64,000 nucleotides of DNA from Mugil cephalus (Eukaryota; Chordata; Actinopteri; Mugiliformes; Mugilidae), in NCBI RefSeq assembly GCF_022458985.1, contig NC_061783.1, positions 10,446,413 to 10,510,412 on the forward strand. Reading direction: 5' to 3'. The position numbers were made by a program, and so were the translations under genes. Every line of letters begins with the position of its first letter. Positions within the stretch are counted from its first letter, which is position 1. Under the pieces are notes generated by a model. The model did no database searches and was not told where the DNA came from. It saw only the letters and a list, made by a program, of their open reading frames with translations. This document shows positions 1-11,900 of this stretch, in pieces.

Positions 1-125
1 ATGTCGCAGAACACAACCAAAACCCAATAATCAAATGGCTTATTACCACAGGCTGTGAATCACTGTTCTAAACATCTAAGTAGTAAAGCCTTAGACATTC
101 TTCTTCTACTTCGTATCACTACGTA

Positions 126-1198
126 CAGTCAGGTCCATAAATATTGGGACATCGACACAATTCCAATCTTTTCGACTCTATACACCACCACACTGGATTT
201 GAAATGAAACAAACAAGATGTGCTTTAACTGCAGACTTTCAGCTTTAATTTGAGGTTTGTATTTACATTCAAATAAAGTGAACGGTGTAGGAATTACAGC
301 AGTTTGTATATGTGCCTCCCACTTTTTAAGGGACCAAAAGTAATGGGACAAATTAAAATATCATAAATCAAACTTTCACTTTTTAATAAGTGGTTGTAAA
401 TCTTTTGCAGTCAATTCCGAAGTCTGGAGCGCATGGACATCACCAGACACTGGGTTTCACCCCTGGTGATGCTCTGCCAGGCCTCTACTGCAAACGTTCT
501 CAGTTCCTGCTTGTTCTTGGGGCGTTTTCCCTTCAGTTTTGTCTTTAGCAAGTGAAATGCATGCTGAGTCGGACTCAGGTCAGGTGATTGACTTGGCCAT
601 TGCATAACATTCCACTTCTTTTCCTTAAAAAACTCTTTGGTTGCTTTCACAGTACGCTTCGGGTCATTGTCCATCTGCACTGTGAAGCGCCGTCCAATGA
701 GTTCTGAAGCATTTGGCTGAACATGAGCAGATGATATTGCCCGAAACACTTCAGAATTCATCCTGCTGCTTTTGTCAGCAGTCATGTCATCAATAAACAC
801 AAGGGAACCAGTCCCATTGGCAGCCATACATGCCCACGCCATTAAACTACCACCACCATGCTTCACTGATGAGGTGGTATGCTTCTCCATACTCTTCTCT
901 TCCCATCACTCTGGTGCAAGTTGGTCTTTGTCTCATCTGTCCATAGGATGTCGTTACAGAACTGTGAAGGCTTTTTTAGATGTTTTTTTTGGCAAACTCT
1001 AATCTGGCCTTCCTGTTTTTGAGGTTGATTCGGCCACACCTAATGTTTTTGCTATCTCTCTGATGGGTTTGTTTTGCTTTCTCAGCCTAATGATGGCTTG
1101 CTTCACTGGTGGTGACAGCTCTTTGGATCTCACATTGACAGTTGACGGCAACAGATTCCAAATGCAAATAGCAACTCTAGACCTTTTATCTGCTCTGT
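126..1198 (-). mobile_element. Defective Tc1-like DNA transposon, transposase remnants on minus strand
   Basis: A Tc1/mariner terminal repeat starts just after a TA dinucleotide at 124-125 (begins CAGTCAGGTCCATAAATATT). The minus strand encodes the transposase C-terminal half between about 890 and 411, with the late DDE blocks VQMDNDPKRT and WPSQSPDLSPTQHAFHLLK. The N-terminal helix-turn-helix (RSKELSPPVKQAIIRLRKQN) lies near 1140-1010. The two halves are joined by an internal deletion near 1020-1027, so the central part, including the first catalytic Asp region, is missing. The normal glutamate context SPDLNPIEHAF is changed to SPDLSPTQHAF. Similarity to Tc1 ends near 1198 and no matching right-hand repeat follows, so one arm is lost. 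It cannot encode active transposase. Confidence 0.9.
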
Positions 1199-2079
1199 TC
1201 GTATTTACCGATCTGTGGCAGCGTCCCACCCAAATCAGAAAGACAATTGTTGCCCTTCCAGCCGACCCTGTCAGACTCCTTGTTCCTGTAAGTTCAACTT
1301 TTAACCTGAAGTGAATATGTGTGGCGAGGAGCCACAATTGTGCAACCGCGATGAGAAAGAGGCCGTGGTGCTCGGAGTACCACTGAACAATGCGGAGAAT
1401 GAAGCCCTCGCTTTAGCGTCTCGTCTTTCAGGTCACTCGTCATATTGCATTCTTACATTTGGTTTTCTGGGAATTGTGAAGGTGAAAAGAGTCCAGATAG
1501 TTAAACCTTGCAAAGCCGTCTTTTGCTGAAAGTCTACACTGCACAGCCACACCGCTGCAGCAGTGACCAAAATGTAATATCCTGCAAAGTACTGCAAATA
1601 TAAGTGTTGTACTACTTGTAGGATACTAGTTTTAGTGTAAGTAGTATATATCCTTTCATAAATAAGATAAGGCAAATACTGTGGTGTGAGCTGACTCCGG
1701 TCTGAAGGATGAGAGATGGAGGATGTTGAAGGATGGGCATTTTAAACCCTGATCAGACGCCACTGGCCGGTCAAGACCAAATAATAAATAATAAATTTAT
1801 AAACACCTGATCTCAAACTTTATTTCCAAGATCTTTCCAGATCCTCTGGCTGTGTCTGTATTCTACCAAACTGTTCAGAAGAGCAACATTTGATGCACGA
1901 AGAAAATAACATGTGACATGTTTTTCACATGTAGAATTGAGTTGTTGTTCTAACTACCGTTGCAGATGCTTGTAGAAATTCCAGTATTGTGAAAGGTGAA
2001 ACCTTGTGGGAAATGAACTTTGCTTTAAGCCAAGACTTCCCTCTTTCCATGGTCATGTTTCTAACTTTCCTTCCTATAG
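1199..2079. other. Stretch without a recognised gene
   Basis: This is probably intron of the lysine-rich gene whose last exons follow. A short open stretch at 1317-1431 ends in a CAG|GT-like sequence but matches nothing I recognise and has no clear upstream acceptor. The rest shows no coding signal or clear repeat. Confidence 0.4.
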
Positions 2080-2363
2080 ACTGAAGCCAAGAAGAAAAGG
2101 AGAAGTAGTGAGGAGAAAGAGAAATTCACAGTAAGATAATTACTTCTTTATTTTAAACTGGTGATGCATAATGCATGTTTTAAACAAACTAGTATGAGGA
2201 GTAGAAGTCTGCTTCGCTTAAAGAGAGCACGCGTGACTCACTGAAGATGAAATGTTTTCTGTTTCCAGGACAGATCCAAGAAGAAGAGGAAAAAGAAGCA
2301 CAAGAAACACGGCAGAAAAAAGAAGAAGAAGGCAGCATCTCAGTCAGAGTCAGAGCTCGATTA
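2080..2363 (+). CDS. C-terminal two exons of a Lys/Arg-rich, probably nuclear protein (gene begins left of window)
   Basis: Two exons in one frame: 2080-2130 (51 nt, acceptor ...CTATAG, donor GTAAGA) and 2269-2363 (acceptor TTTCCAG, stop TAA at 2361-2363). They encode a tail of about 48 residues with basic blocks (AKKKRRSSEEKEKF, then DRSKKKRKKKHKKHGRKKKK) closing on an acidic Ser-Glu end (SQSESELD). Such tails are common in RNA-processing and chromatin proteins and would act as nuclear localisation signals. That role is inferred, and I could not assign the family. A canonical poly(A) signal follows about 590 bp downstream, which supports a real last exon. The 5' part of the gene is outside the window or hidden in 1-2079. 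Confidence 0.6.
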
Positions 2364-2948
2364 ACAGCCGTACCTTCGCGGTTCTCTCCGTTCACAAGTC
2401 CAGATCACCAGTACAGTTCACCAGTAGAAACACTTTTGCCTTTTGACTACCAAAAACCTCCCCCATCCCGCTTTGGCCATCACATTTGAACAAGGAGACC
2501 TAGAGACTTTTAATGCTGGGGTTCTGTATGTATGTGTGTGTGTGTGTGAAGTGAAAATGAGGAATGCGTCTGTCCCTCTAAGTACTACCGGTACACCTTT
2601 TTGTTTATTTTTTATTATTATTATTTTTAATAGATTAACGCTCTTGCACTCAGCGGGAGGACTCAACCACATTGCAGATTCCAGTGTGCCCGATGCTCAC
2701 CACCACCTTCAGTATACTGGCCCTCAAGGAGTTAACTCCCTGTGCTTCATGCCTGACATCTTCCATTGCTACGTGAGGCTGTTATGATGGTGCCTGTGTC
2801 ATGCATGTAGACTCTGCCAGCCTCATATTGAAGTTGGACCTGTAATAAGAAGTGTGATCTACACAGTCAACATTAATACAAGGGATAATTGTTTTGTTAG
2901 ATGAAATGTTACACAAAAGTGTAAATGTATAAACTATGGGAATCCATG

Positions 2949-2954
2949 AATAAA
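2949..2954 (+). terminator. Poly(A) signal AATAAA of the lysine-rich gene
   Basis: Canonical AATAAA about 586 bp after the stop at 2363, followed within 30 bp by a T/GT-rich stretch. It would give a 3' UTR of roughly 600 nt (2364 to about 2975), which contains a short GT run near 2530. Confidence 0.6.
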
Positions 2955-2975
2955 GTATTGTTTTAGCCTTTGTTG

Positions 2976-3549
2976 CTGTTACTTAGTAACGCCTTTGGTC
3001 TGAGACTTGTGATTACTTATGTTTGTTGTTCATGAAAAAAGATGGAATTTGCTAATCTTGCTTCCTCTAATTGACAACTGTCTCTCAATTGTAAACCACA
3101 GAGCAGTTTTAACTGCAATCTACCGTTAAATACATCTGCTGCTGATAGGACTATAGAAAGTGAACTAAATTGTGTAAGATGGGGTTTTACACCGTAAAAT
3201 GAGGATGCGTGAAAAAATAAAACTCCTGGTTTATTGAATAAGCTTGCGGTAGGTGTAAGTAAACCAAAAAAGTAAAGTAAAAGTAAAATCCGGTCTCGCA
3301 GCAGAACATCAAACTGGTTCCTGTTGGCTTGCATTAGCGACCATTGCTCCGTGGTCCGGGTTTGCAGACCCACACGAACCAAACTGCAGTGTGACCCAGC
3401 TGTCCAGAAGTCTAAAACTAAAATGTTATTACATGACCATGAGCATTTACAGTAGTAAAGTTTTACGGAAACCATTTTTTCCCCCTCAAATATTAACCTG
3501 AAATATTTGCGGAAAAATCTTTCTTGCGCTTCAAACGGTGTGGCTGCAT
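2976..3549. other. Intergenic stretch, nothing recognised
   Basis: This lies between the poly(A) site of the lysine-rich gene and a Tc1 remnant. A 181-codon frame on the minus strand (3562-3017) has no recognisable motif and looks like chance. Confidence 0.4.
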
Positions 3550-4963
3550 TAGACGGACACAAACAAATACAAATTCTATTTTATTTATTGGCTTCAAGAA
3601 AAACTAACAAAACTAAATTCTTGACAGTTTCAATATATCAGTTCTCAACATTGTCGGTATCAAAGTCAACAAATAACAGAGAATGTGTTCAAAACTGAAC
3701 AAGAACTAAATAAATGATCACATCATCAAATAATAATATTTAGTACTCCTGCCATTAGAACGCAGTAGAGCTCTAATCCTGGCTGGCATGTTCCCCTCGA
3801 GCCTTTCACACTGTCGAGGGATAACCTTCTACCGTTCTTCTTGAATTACTACTTTAAATTCTCCTAAATTCTTTGATTGGCGCTTTGAAACAGACCTTTT
3901 GATAATCCACCACAGATTTTCAATGGGGCTCATGTTTTGATTAAGCTGGCCACTCTTCGACCTGTATAGACTAACTAGAACTTGCCCCTGCAGCCAAGTT
4001 CTACTGGTCCTGGATGTGTGGCAAGGAGCATTATATCCCACAATATCCCCAAACCATCCCTAAACCATGATACTGCCTCCACCATGTACATGCTGGAGAT
4101 AATCTTTTCCCTGGCCTTCTTCGTACCCTCCCATTACTAAGAGGAATCTAAAGCTGTAAACTGGACTCATCTGACCACAGAATCTTCTTCCAATTCCTGA
4201 CTGTCCAGTTCTTGTGTGCTTGGGCCCAACGACGCCGGGCTAACCTCTGTCTCTCATTAATCAGGGCTCCTTGTAGGACCTTAAGCCATGATCTGAAGGT
4301 TGACCACGTACCGTGCAGGTGGAACACTGGTTACCAGTTTGGTTTGACCACTACTGTTGAAGCTCCTGTGATGTCATTCAGCGGTTTTCCCTGCGCACGC
4401 GGATCAAGATGCGGCCATTTCTTGCTGAAGAAACCCTCGGACGCCCAGGTCTTGGTTTGTCTTGCAAGCCGTTGGTTTATCTGTATTTCTGCAGAGTGGA
4501 TCCAACTGCTGGAGGACTGCATCTGCACTTCCTGGTGATCTGAGTAGGTTTTAGTGTTAGGGTTTGGGTTCTCTTCTCTACCTGGCTGAGAATCTGAATC
4601 TTCAGGCGTGTTTCGTATGTTAGGTTCCTTGTTTTAGCCATTTTTTTGTCTCTGAAGAACATTCAAATGTACTGGCTTTGTACAGACACAGAGCACGGCA
4701 ACAGAAAAATGGCTTTTAATAAGAAGCACAGCCTTCATTAGTGGATCACTGGTACCAAAATGACCCAATACTCAAAATTTATTTATGGGACCAATCAATT
4801 TTAAGTTTTTAATGGCTCATAATCATAATGTTTTATGATTTCTTTAGTATTTTGTCTGTGACTGAGCTAAAATGAATTGCAGTTGAAGACCTAATAGTGA
4901 TTCTTAATGCAATATTTCACAAATGCATGGGATGTCCGAAAACTTTTTTTTCCACCACTGTAA
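3550..4963 (-). mobile_element. Degenerate second Tc1-like transposon
   Basis: A different Tc1 family from the copy at 126. On the minus strand the N-terminal start (MAKTRNLTYETRLKIQIL) reads from about 4653, and the C-terminal catalytic block (NMSPIENLWWIIKRSVSKR) lies near 3960-3860. Frameshifts and stops separate the pieces. The right end at 4925-4963 carries an intact-looking terminal sequence (minus strand TACAGTGGTGGAAAAAAAAG). No equivalent left terminus is visible near 3550, so the left limit is approximate. Confidence 0.8.
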
Positions 4964-5307
4964 ATGAAACTGCCAAATAAATCTACAAAAACATTATTCT
5001 CTCAAACTCAGTAGAAGGAAAGGATATCCCCGTCTTCAAAAAATCACATCAAAATAAAAATCCAGGTCAGTGCAGCGTCAATGATTTTGATGATGTTTTG
5101 AAGAGTCATATGATCGACAAATGCATGGTATCAAAGGTTAAAGTGAGCTCATAAACCATGTTATGTTACATTGTTGGGTCAATGAAAACAACCAATGTCA
5201 GTTGCCACTGTTGCGCTTTTCGCAATCCAACAGTCACTTGACACTGGGTGTGATAGATTGTCTTCCACCCAGATTTTTTTTTTTCTGTGGGAGTGTCTAA
5301 CCTGTTC

Positions 5308-5316
5308 TATAAAAAA
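5308..5316 (+). promoter_or_regulatory. TATA box of the granulin gene
   Basis: TATAAAAAA about 30 bp upstream of a likely start site near 5338. A short non-coding exon would run from there to the donor G|GTAAGT at 5368/5369. The coding exon begins at 5638 right after a CTCCTCCAG acceptor, so the ATG is the first codon of exon 2. Confidence 0.6.
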
Positions 5317-5337
5317 CCATGTGCAAGTCGTGTGACA

Positions 5338-5368
5338 GGAAGCTGTGCGATCACTTCACTAGTGAAAG
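5338..5368 (+). other. Predicted non-coding exon 1 of the granulin gene
   Basis: This is bounded by the TATA-predicted start near 5338 and a strong donor AAAG|GTAAGTG at 5369. It splices to the acceptor immediately before the ATG at 5638. The exact start is inferred. Confidence 0.45.
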
Positions 5369-5500
5369 GTAAGTGATAAAGAGCTTTTCAAAACCTAATC
5401 TTGCTGCAATCAGCGCAGCTCTTTAGCAAAGCGCCAGAACCTCCATTCATCACGGCTGCCTGGCGAGGACGTTTTTGGGTGAAAGAAAACTTAAAGTGAA

Positions 5501-5514
5501 GTGAAACTGAAACT
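5501..5514 (-). promoter_or_regulatory. ISRE-like motif in granulin intron 1
   Basis: The minus strand reads AGTTTCAGTTTCAC, an exact match to the IRF/STAT consensus AGTTTCNNTTTCNY. More GAAA cores lie just upstream (GAAAGAAAACTTAAAGTGAA, 5481-5500). It sits about 165 bp after the predicted transcription start and 124 bp before the ATG exon, so interferon responsiveness of the gene is plausible. That use is inference from the motif. Confidence 0.5.
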
Positions 5515-5637
5515 CTAACAGACAAAGTAAACAGATGAGAGACCATTTCAGATAGAAGTCAGGAAATCGGACCTATAAACTGCAATGAATCTGCGGTTCT
5601 AAAAGCATCTCTGTGTTTGTGTCGCTCTCTCCTCCAG

Positions 5638-7774
5638 ATGTTGAGGACTACTCTGTGGGTGCTGGTGGGTGTGTTTGTGACGGGGCGCGCTTTCTGCTCC
5701 ATCACTTGCCGTGACGGGACTGTCTGCCCTGACTCTGCGACCTGCTGCCGGACTAAACAAGGGTATGGCTGCTGTCCTTACCCAAAGGTAAGTCAGGTCC
5801 ATCCAGTGCGGCTCCTCAGTCCTCTACTTCACGTTGTATCAAAAAACAAACAAAACTGCAACAAAGGCAAATGGAGGGTTGTAGGGTAATGCTTGTAGAA
5901 AATGTTCTGCTTCAGTTCTAATGGTCCAATGGAGGCTTTAAGTTTTTACTGTAGGAGCATGTGTGGGTGGTGACTAGGGCTTCTAACAACCAGCTTGTGT
6001 CCTCCGGCAACTCCAAATAGGTGATAGGTGAGTTTCATACCCTAAACCCTAGTCATGTGAGTTTCCGCCACAACATGTCCCTAATAAAACCTCAACTCCA
6101 TATAACAGTTAGAACCAAATAGGCCACTTGGGCGAGCCCAGTTGCCTTTGTTTCAGCTTTGTTTATGGGATTTGCCCCCAGAGCAGTAACTTGAGAGACA
6201 TTTGCTAAAAGCTGACATTCTAATAACTCATGTCCTCTCCAGGCTACGTGCTGCGCCGACCTGGCAAGCTGCTGCCCCTATGGATATCGCTGCAACCTCG
6301 TTACCAAGATGTGTCAGAAGGAAAACCAGCCGTGGCTGAGCATACCCATGGTGAAGAAGGACGCCGCACAGGAACCAAGCACCCCAGAGTTATCTGCGAT
6401 TCCCCTGGACAACCCTAACCCCAACGGCCTCGTCCCGGACCAAAAGAGTTCAGTTGTCCACTGCGACGCCTTACACTACTGTCCCGATCGCACCACTTGC
6501 TGCAGACACCCAACAGGCGTCTGGTTCTGCTGTCCCTACTATCCTGTAAGTTAACCTACATATGCACGACTGTAATGAAATTCCTTTTTACCTACTGCTG
6601 CTGTCGCATCAACTCAACAGCGCTAAATCGTTGTGTATGGATTGATGACATAGATATGTGTGCTTCGTAGGGGAGGTGCTGCCTGGATGGCTACCACTGT
6701 TGTCCCTATGGCTACGACTGCGACCTCAGTTACACGCACTGCATAAGGCAAAGCCTGTGGTATCCTTTCACCGCCAGAGAAGCTCTGGCTTCAGTCCCTG
6801 CCTCCGTCATTTCACCTGTGGAGGACAAAAGCAGCGTGGAGGAGGTAGGAAATGACCACATATATAAAACAGCCATCTGTTTCCATAAAGGTTTAAGGGT
6901 TTACTTTGTTGTCCCTTGTTGTGTTCACTTGCTGGGAGGACACTCCCAGTCAGGGCATAGGAAAACCTGAATAGAAAAAATGTTATGAACGTTGTGGGTT
7001 TGTTTCCTTATGTCACTGGCATATGACTGAAATCCACCCTCTGTGTTTCGATAAAGCAGATTGGGTGTGTTTTACAGCTTAATGAGTAAATTTCTAAACC
7101 TCCCCTAAACATTATTTTTCCTTGTGAACAATAAAAGAACTGCGAACAATCAAATGCATGTAGTGATGAGCTTACAATTAGTTTTTTTTCTCTCTCTTTT
7201 TTTTTTGGTTTAGTTTTGATAGGCACACTGTACTCTTCCTGGCCAGCAACTGTACACTGACATAGTTAGCAGCAGTCTAATAATTCCTATTAAGGACACA
7301 CGTCTCCCACAGGAGTAGTGAATATATGGCAGTTTGACACAATAAATGTTGATGTTTAGATCAAAGTTGTGCTGTTCCATTTTTCCAGAAACCACTGACA
7401 GCTCTAACGGAGGCCAGCGGCGGACTTTCTAAGCCTGGAGTCATCCGATGCGATTCAAGGTTTTACTGCCCACAAACATCAACTTGCTGCCAGGGACCCA
7501 ATGGACAGTGGAACTGCTGTCCTTACCCACTGGTATGAATCCTTTACCCTCTGAAGAGGGTCTGAGGCACCCAACTCTAAATAATCCTCATGTTTGGATG
7601 TGTTCAGTGCAGTAATTTGTTACTAACCACCTGTACTGATTTCAGGGCACGTGCTGTGCAGATGGGAAGCACTGCTGTGAGTATGGATACACCTGCGATC
7701 CCAGTGCTGCCACATGCAGGAGAGGGATCTACGAGATCCCCTTTAGACCACAGGAACCCGCCTACACAGACTGA
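5638..7774 (+). CDS. grn: Granulin (short progranulin-like) precursor, three granulin domains
   Basis: Five coding exons, all phase 0: 5638-5787, 6243-6545, 6671-6844, 7389-7532 and 7646-7774, giving 299 residues. The N-terminus (MLRTTLWVLVGVFVTGRAFC) is a signal peptide, so the product is secreted or lysosomal. Three cysteine-rich granulin domains follow, with the family patterns CCPYP and CCPYGYRC, CCPYGYDC, CCEYGYTC. Each domain is split by an intron after its CCPYP-type motif, so domains are built from two half-domain exons. Linkers between domains are acidic and Pro/Ser-rich (about residues 85-118 and 178-220). Mammalian progranulin has seven and a half domains; teleosts carry additional short forms. 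Granulins act as growth, lysosomal and immune-modulating peptides. The family is certain; orthology to a particular fish grn paralogue is not. Confidence 0.9.
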
Positions 7775-8978
7775 AGACGGATTGTTCACTGTGCACCTCT
7801 GACAGAATCCAACAATGCTTGAAGAGCCTTTCCAAACACCCAGTTTAGAATCGGGTAGTTAATGATTAAACAACGTGGTTGCCGTGGCATTAGATTGCTC
7901 CTAATATCCACTGTCTATTTGCTTTTTGCTGCACTATCTAGGGTTCCCTCCAGTACTTTGTGTACACTGCACTTGTGTGATATGTTATGAATGCTTAACC
8001 TGTAATTTTAATACAATCCTTCAATCAATTAATTCTGTTTTGTACTGCAACATTACATAAAATATGGAAATGATTTTCAACCTTTCTGTTGTCTCTGCTC
8101 TTTACTATTATTATTTCTTTTGTTTAAAGATAGTTTCTGTTGAAAACACCTTCAAGTTAAATGTCTATGTGTATATACGGTACGTTTAATGATTCAAGTG
8201 AAAGGCTTTCAGGTCAATGCAGTCAAGGTACAGTAACAGCAATGGATAGATTCAGCTGCTAACGGATTAGAATTGCAGTGCAGTAAATGTCAAACCCAGA
8301 ATTGGACCTAATGAAACCCAGTTCAGATTCAAGTTCAGGGACCAGTTTACATTTCCCCATCTGTAACATAGTCAAATGTTCTGATTTAAACTGTGCAGCT
8401 GACATCACACAGAAAGTTCTTCTTGGACTTATGTGAAAAGCATTTATCATTATGACATATTAAAGAGAAAATAAAGCTGTTCTCTGTAATAAAATAACAC
8501 TATATTAATGAGGAGGAAAATCAAATCACATACACGAATCCATGTGTTTTTGCCTTGTGAATTATTTTAAGTGAATCATTTTTCAGTGAATTCCTTCATT
8601 CATGGGAAATACATTATGTGACTTTGCAGTAAAGTGCATGAAGCTACACGTAAGTTTAAATGTTGATGGAAAAATATTGAAAACTTAGGGACATATCTTC
8701 ATTTCTGATGACAGTCTGGACCGATCACTCCAGTCAGCCGGCTCCGTCTTGTTGACTGCAGTTTGTTGACTGGTGTGTGTTTCGGTCTCTTTTTTTTTTT
8801 CTCCCGTTCTGTCTTTTGTCTCCCATGATGTGGTGAGTTTGTCCATGACAGGAAGAAGGGGGAAGCTGCCCTGTTTGACTCCGGAGCGTCCGCTCCCTCC
8901 CGGTTTCTTATCCCCGGTTAATTTCCAAGTAACTCCCGGGCGAGTTATTGCCTCCTTTTTCGGGTTTCCTCGGGGAAT
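7775..8978 (+). other. Granulin 3' UTR, intergenic gap and ankrd28 5' flank
   Basis: Candidate granulin poly(A) signals are AATAAA at 8470-8475 and 8488-8493; a weaker CATAAA lies near 8056. From about 8690 the base composition rises in GC toward the ankrd28 ATG, including a pyrimidine tract near 8790, which fits a TATA-less promoter and 5' UTR. No other gene is seen. Confidence 0.5.
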
Positions 8979-11900
8979 ATGGCTGTGCTGAAGATACAAG
9001 ACCAGGTAACGTCAGCCATTTGGCTAATAGTTAGTCAGCTAACTTTGAGTCGGTGTCACTTTTTCGCTAAAAAACCGCCTGACGCCAGTGCACACGAAGG
9101 CTTGAACAAACGTGGTTAACACCGCGTCTCGTCCACTGTTTATTTTATTCACAGCGTAACATAAACTGTTATTTTATGGTGGCTTAAACCTGGCTAGTGT
9201 ATGTAAAAATAAATGTCTAAAGGCTAAGCTAACGTCCCTATTAATTTGCTAGCCGCTTAGCTAACGGTAAACAGAAAAGCAGTTATGAAAAGAAGCACGT
9301 TAACTCCGCCTGTTGCCTTAACGTGGTTTATTGCGAAGAGCTTAATGTCATATAAGCGATAATGCGGTCGTTTGTTGTGCTTCCCCGGTGTTTCTGACTG
9401 TTGCGGTTCGTCGTGGTGATGGACCGATTAACACAGCTGGATAACTAGGAGCTTATCCGGGGGGCTAGCTCCCATACCCCGCTACTGTTAATTAGCAGCG
9501 TGGACAAGTATCGGCCACATCGCACACACGTAGCGAGATTATTTTTTGAACTTAAACCCGGTATTATCTTGAACTGGGTTGCACGTTGCTGAACTGGCGC
9601 AGGCCGAGTTTTCTGGCCAAGCAGTTGTCTCTTGTCAACTGTCCGTCCGAGGTCCTTTTCACGTTTCCTCAGAGCAGCTATGGGCAAGTCACCTGTTGCT
9701 GGACATAAGAAAGGCTGTCAGACTGAAATAGCAGCTGGTGCTGGCTGTAGGTCAGCAGGACGTAGGGTTTACAGCTGTGATCACTACTTGGCCACTGGGA
9801 ACACTGGGCAGCCTGAGCACATTCATCAGTAGCCAAGTAGTGGGTATTATTTTTATTATTATTATTATTAGCCAAGCCATTCCTTTTGTTTGTTATATGA
9901 GCTTTTGTTTTTTTCGTTTTCTAGCATTTGGACCATTTTGCTAAATGTAAGATGAGATAAAATACGCCTTTTATTTATCCCACAATTAGGAAATTCACAT
10001 TGTTAGCAGCGGCAGTACAGAAACATTCAACACTCACAAACAGTGCACATATAGGTGGACTACATATGTAAAAACAATTAAAAAAATAGATGAAAAACAT
10101 GTGTTACAAGCCGAATACAGATAAGATACCGAAAAGTTGAGCATACTCACCTACCAGTGGAGGATGCAGACAGTGCAAATATAAATATATGTACTGTACA
10201 TGTAACAGAATATTGCACATGTGTTGTTGTTGGTCTGCTGGGAGCAGATCTGATTGTAGAGTCTGACGGCAGAGGGGAGGAAAGGCCTGCATCACCTCTC
10301 TTTAAAGCACAGCGTGGGTGAAGAAGCCTGTCACTGATGGAGCTTTCCAGGCCTCTAATTGAAGCCGATCCCATAGGGTCCACATGCTATAAATACCATG
10401 AATACATTTTAAAAGCGAACGAAACATTTATTATACATGCATATCAATATAAGAGCCCTGCAAAAGTGTTTCTACAATTGACTACATCGGAGCTGTCATA
10501 ATAATAGAAACATGAGTCTGGGCAACATATTGTGCTCAGCAGTGTCACAAACTACTGCCTCCAGCAGAAAAAGCATTTGAATCAACAGCTCTCAGTTATT
10601 TTCAACAACTGCTGAATACCATAACGTTCATGAAGATAAGATAAGATGTAAATCTATCTATCTATGTAGTCGATACATGATATTTAATTCCTGTTCTCTT
10701 TATCATGAACTTGGGAGAAATTTAACTCTAATCAGAAAACAACACAGTATTTAGAACTACTTTCAGCGACTCACAATAGGTGTTTGTTACGTTCTACATG
10801 CCACCCGCATTATCCGTAATTCAGAGTAATAGGATGATTGGAGGAAAACTGTGTTTAAAAATCATGTTATGTGTTCACTGGCTTAGATGTTTTACAATAA
10901 GATGGGGATTTGCAGCTCTGTGGAGTTGTCCTGTGAACATGAAAATGACATAGTCAAATGACAAAGTGGGTCAGTGATTGTCCAGCTCTGTGGCCCCGTC
11001 CTGGACTAACTAGTCTTCTGGGCAGTCAGCCGGCACGCAACAAACGGAAGAGTGTGTGTGATTAGATCCCTCTCTCCATTCTCCATTGTTTTCTGCGTCG
11101 TTTGCCGACAGAGAAATGGACAAAGGGACAGAAATAGTCGCTCTTGGAGGGCCCATCTGGAGACGAGAATGAGCGTCGCCTTTGGCAATGGCTTCTGTTT
11201 GTCCTCTAGAGGGCGTCATGTTGCTTAGGAACACGTCTGAGTGATAAGGCCATAAATGAGTCAGTCAGGTGCATATATACAAAGTATTGTATTGTAATTC
11301 CTTATGTGTTTACTTGTGTGGGACTTCACAGATGTGTCTAGGTCCATGTATCAGACTGACAGCCAAGGAGGATCTTAGCATCATGTAGGACCTTGTTTTG
11401 TTTGTGCAATAGTGAAATGTACATATATCAAAATTGCTTTAGGTTCCCATCATCTTTACTGTCAAGCTCACCCATTAAAGGTGTAATCAGTCATTCCTGA
11501 GAAACAAAATAAACACAACCCACCAGTTTAGCAAAATATCTGTACAGTTGCTGCTGGAACAGAAATAGAGGAAAAGACGGCACACTAGTGCTGGACAGCG
11601 ACGCTCACACAACTCTCCCAATACTGCAGAAATAAAGCGGCTTCTGCGTCTGTCTCCATGCTTCCCACCGCTGGTAGAAGACCTCCGACATCTAAACGAG
11701 ACTCTTACACTTTGCCTGATCACGCCCCTTCTATTTTAGTTTAGATCAGTCTGACATTTTCCTCTTGGGCTGTTTCATGGTCTGCTGTCTTCTGCAGACG
11801 GTGTCGGGTTTACTGCTTCTCTTCTGCTAAAGATTGTTCCTCCTGCTCACACTGCCCCTGTCTCTCTATCTTGTGCATGAGCATGAGCATCCCACACTGT

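Noticed and set aside
411..890. 159-codon minus-strand frame as a host gene
   Set aside because: It is the C-terminal half of a Tc1 transposase inside a defective element.
1311..1529. 72-codon frame as an upstream exon of the lysine-rich gene
   Set aside because: The first codon is GTG, there is no supported acceptor, and no similarity; the phase link to 2080 cannot be tested.
3017..3562. 181-codon minus-strand frame
   Set aside because: No recognisable domain, no splice or promoter context; likely a chance frame.
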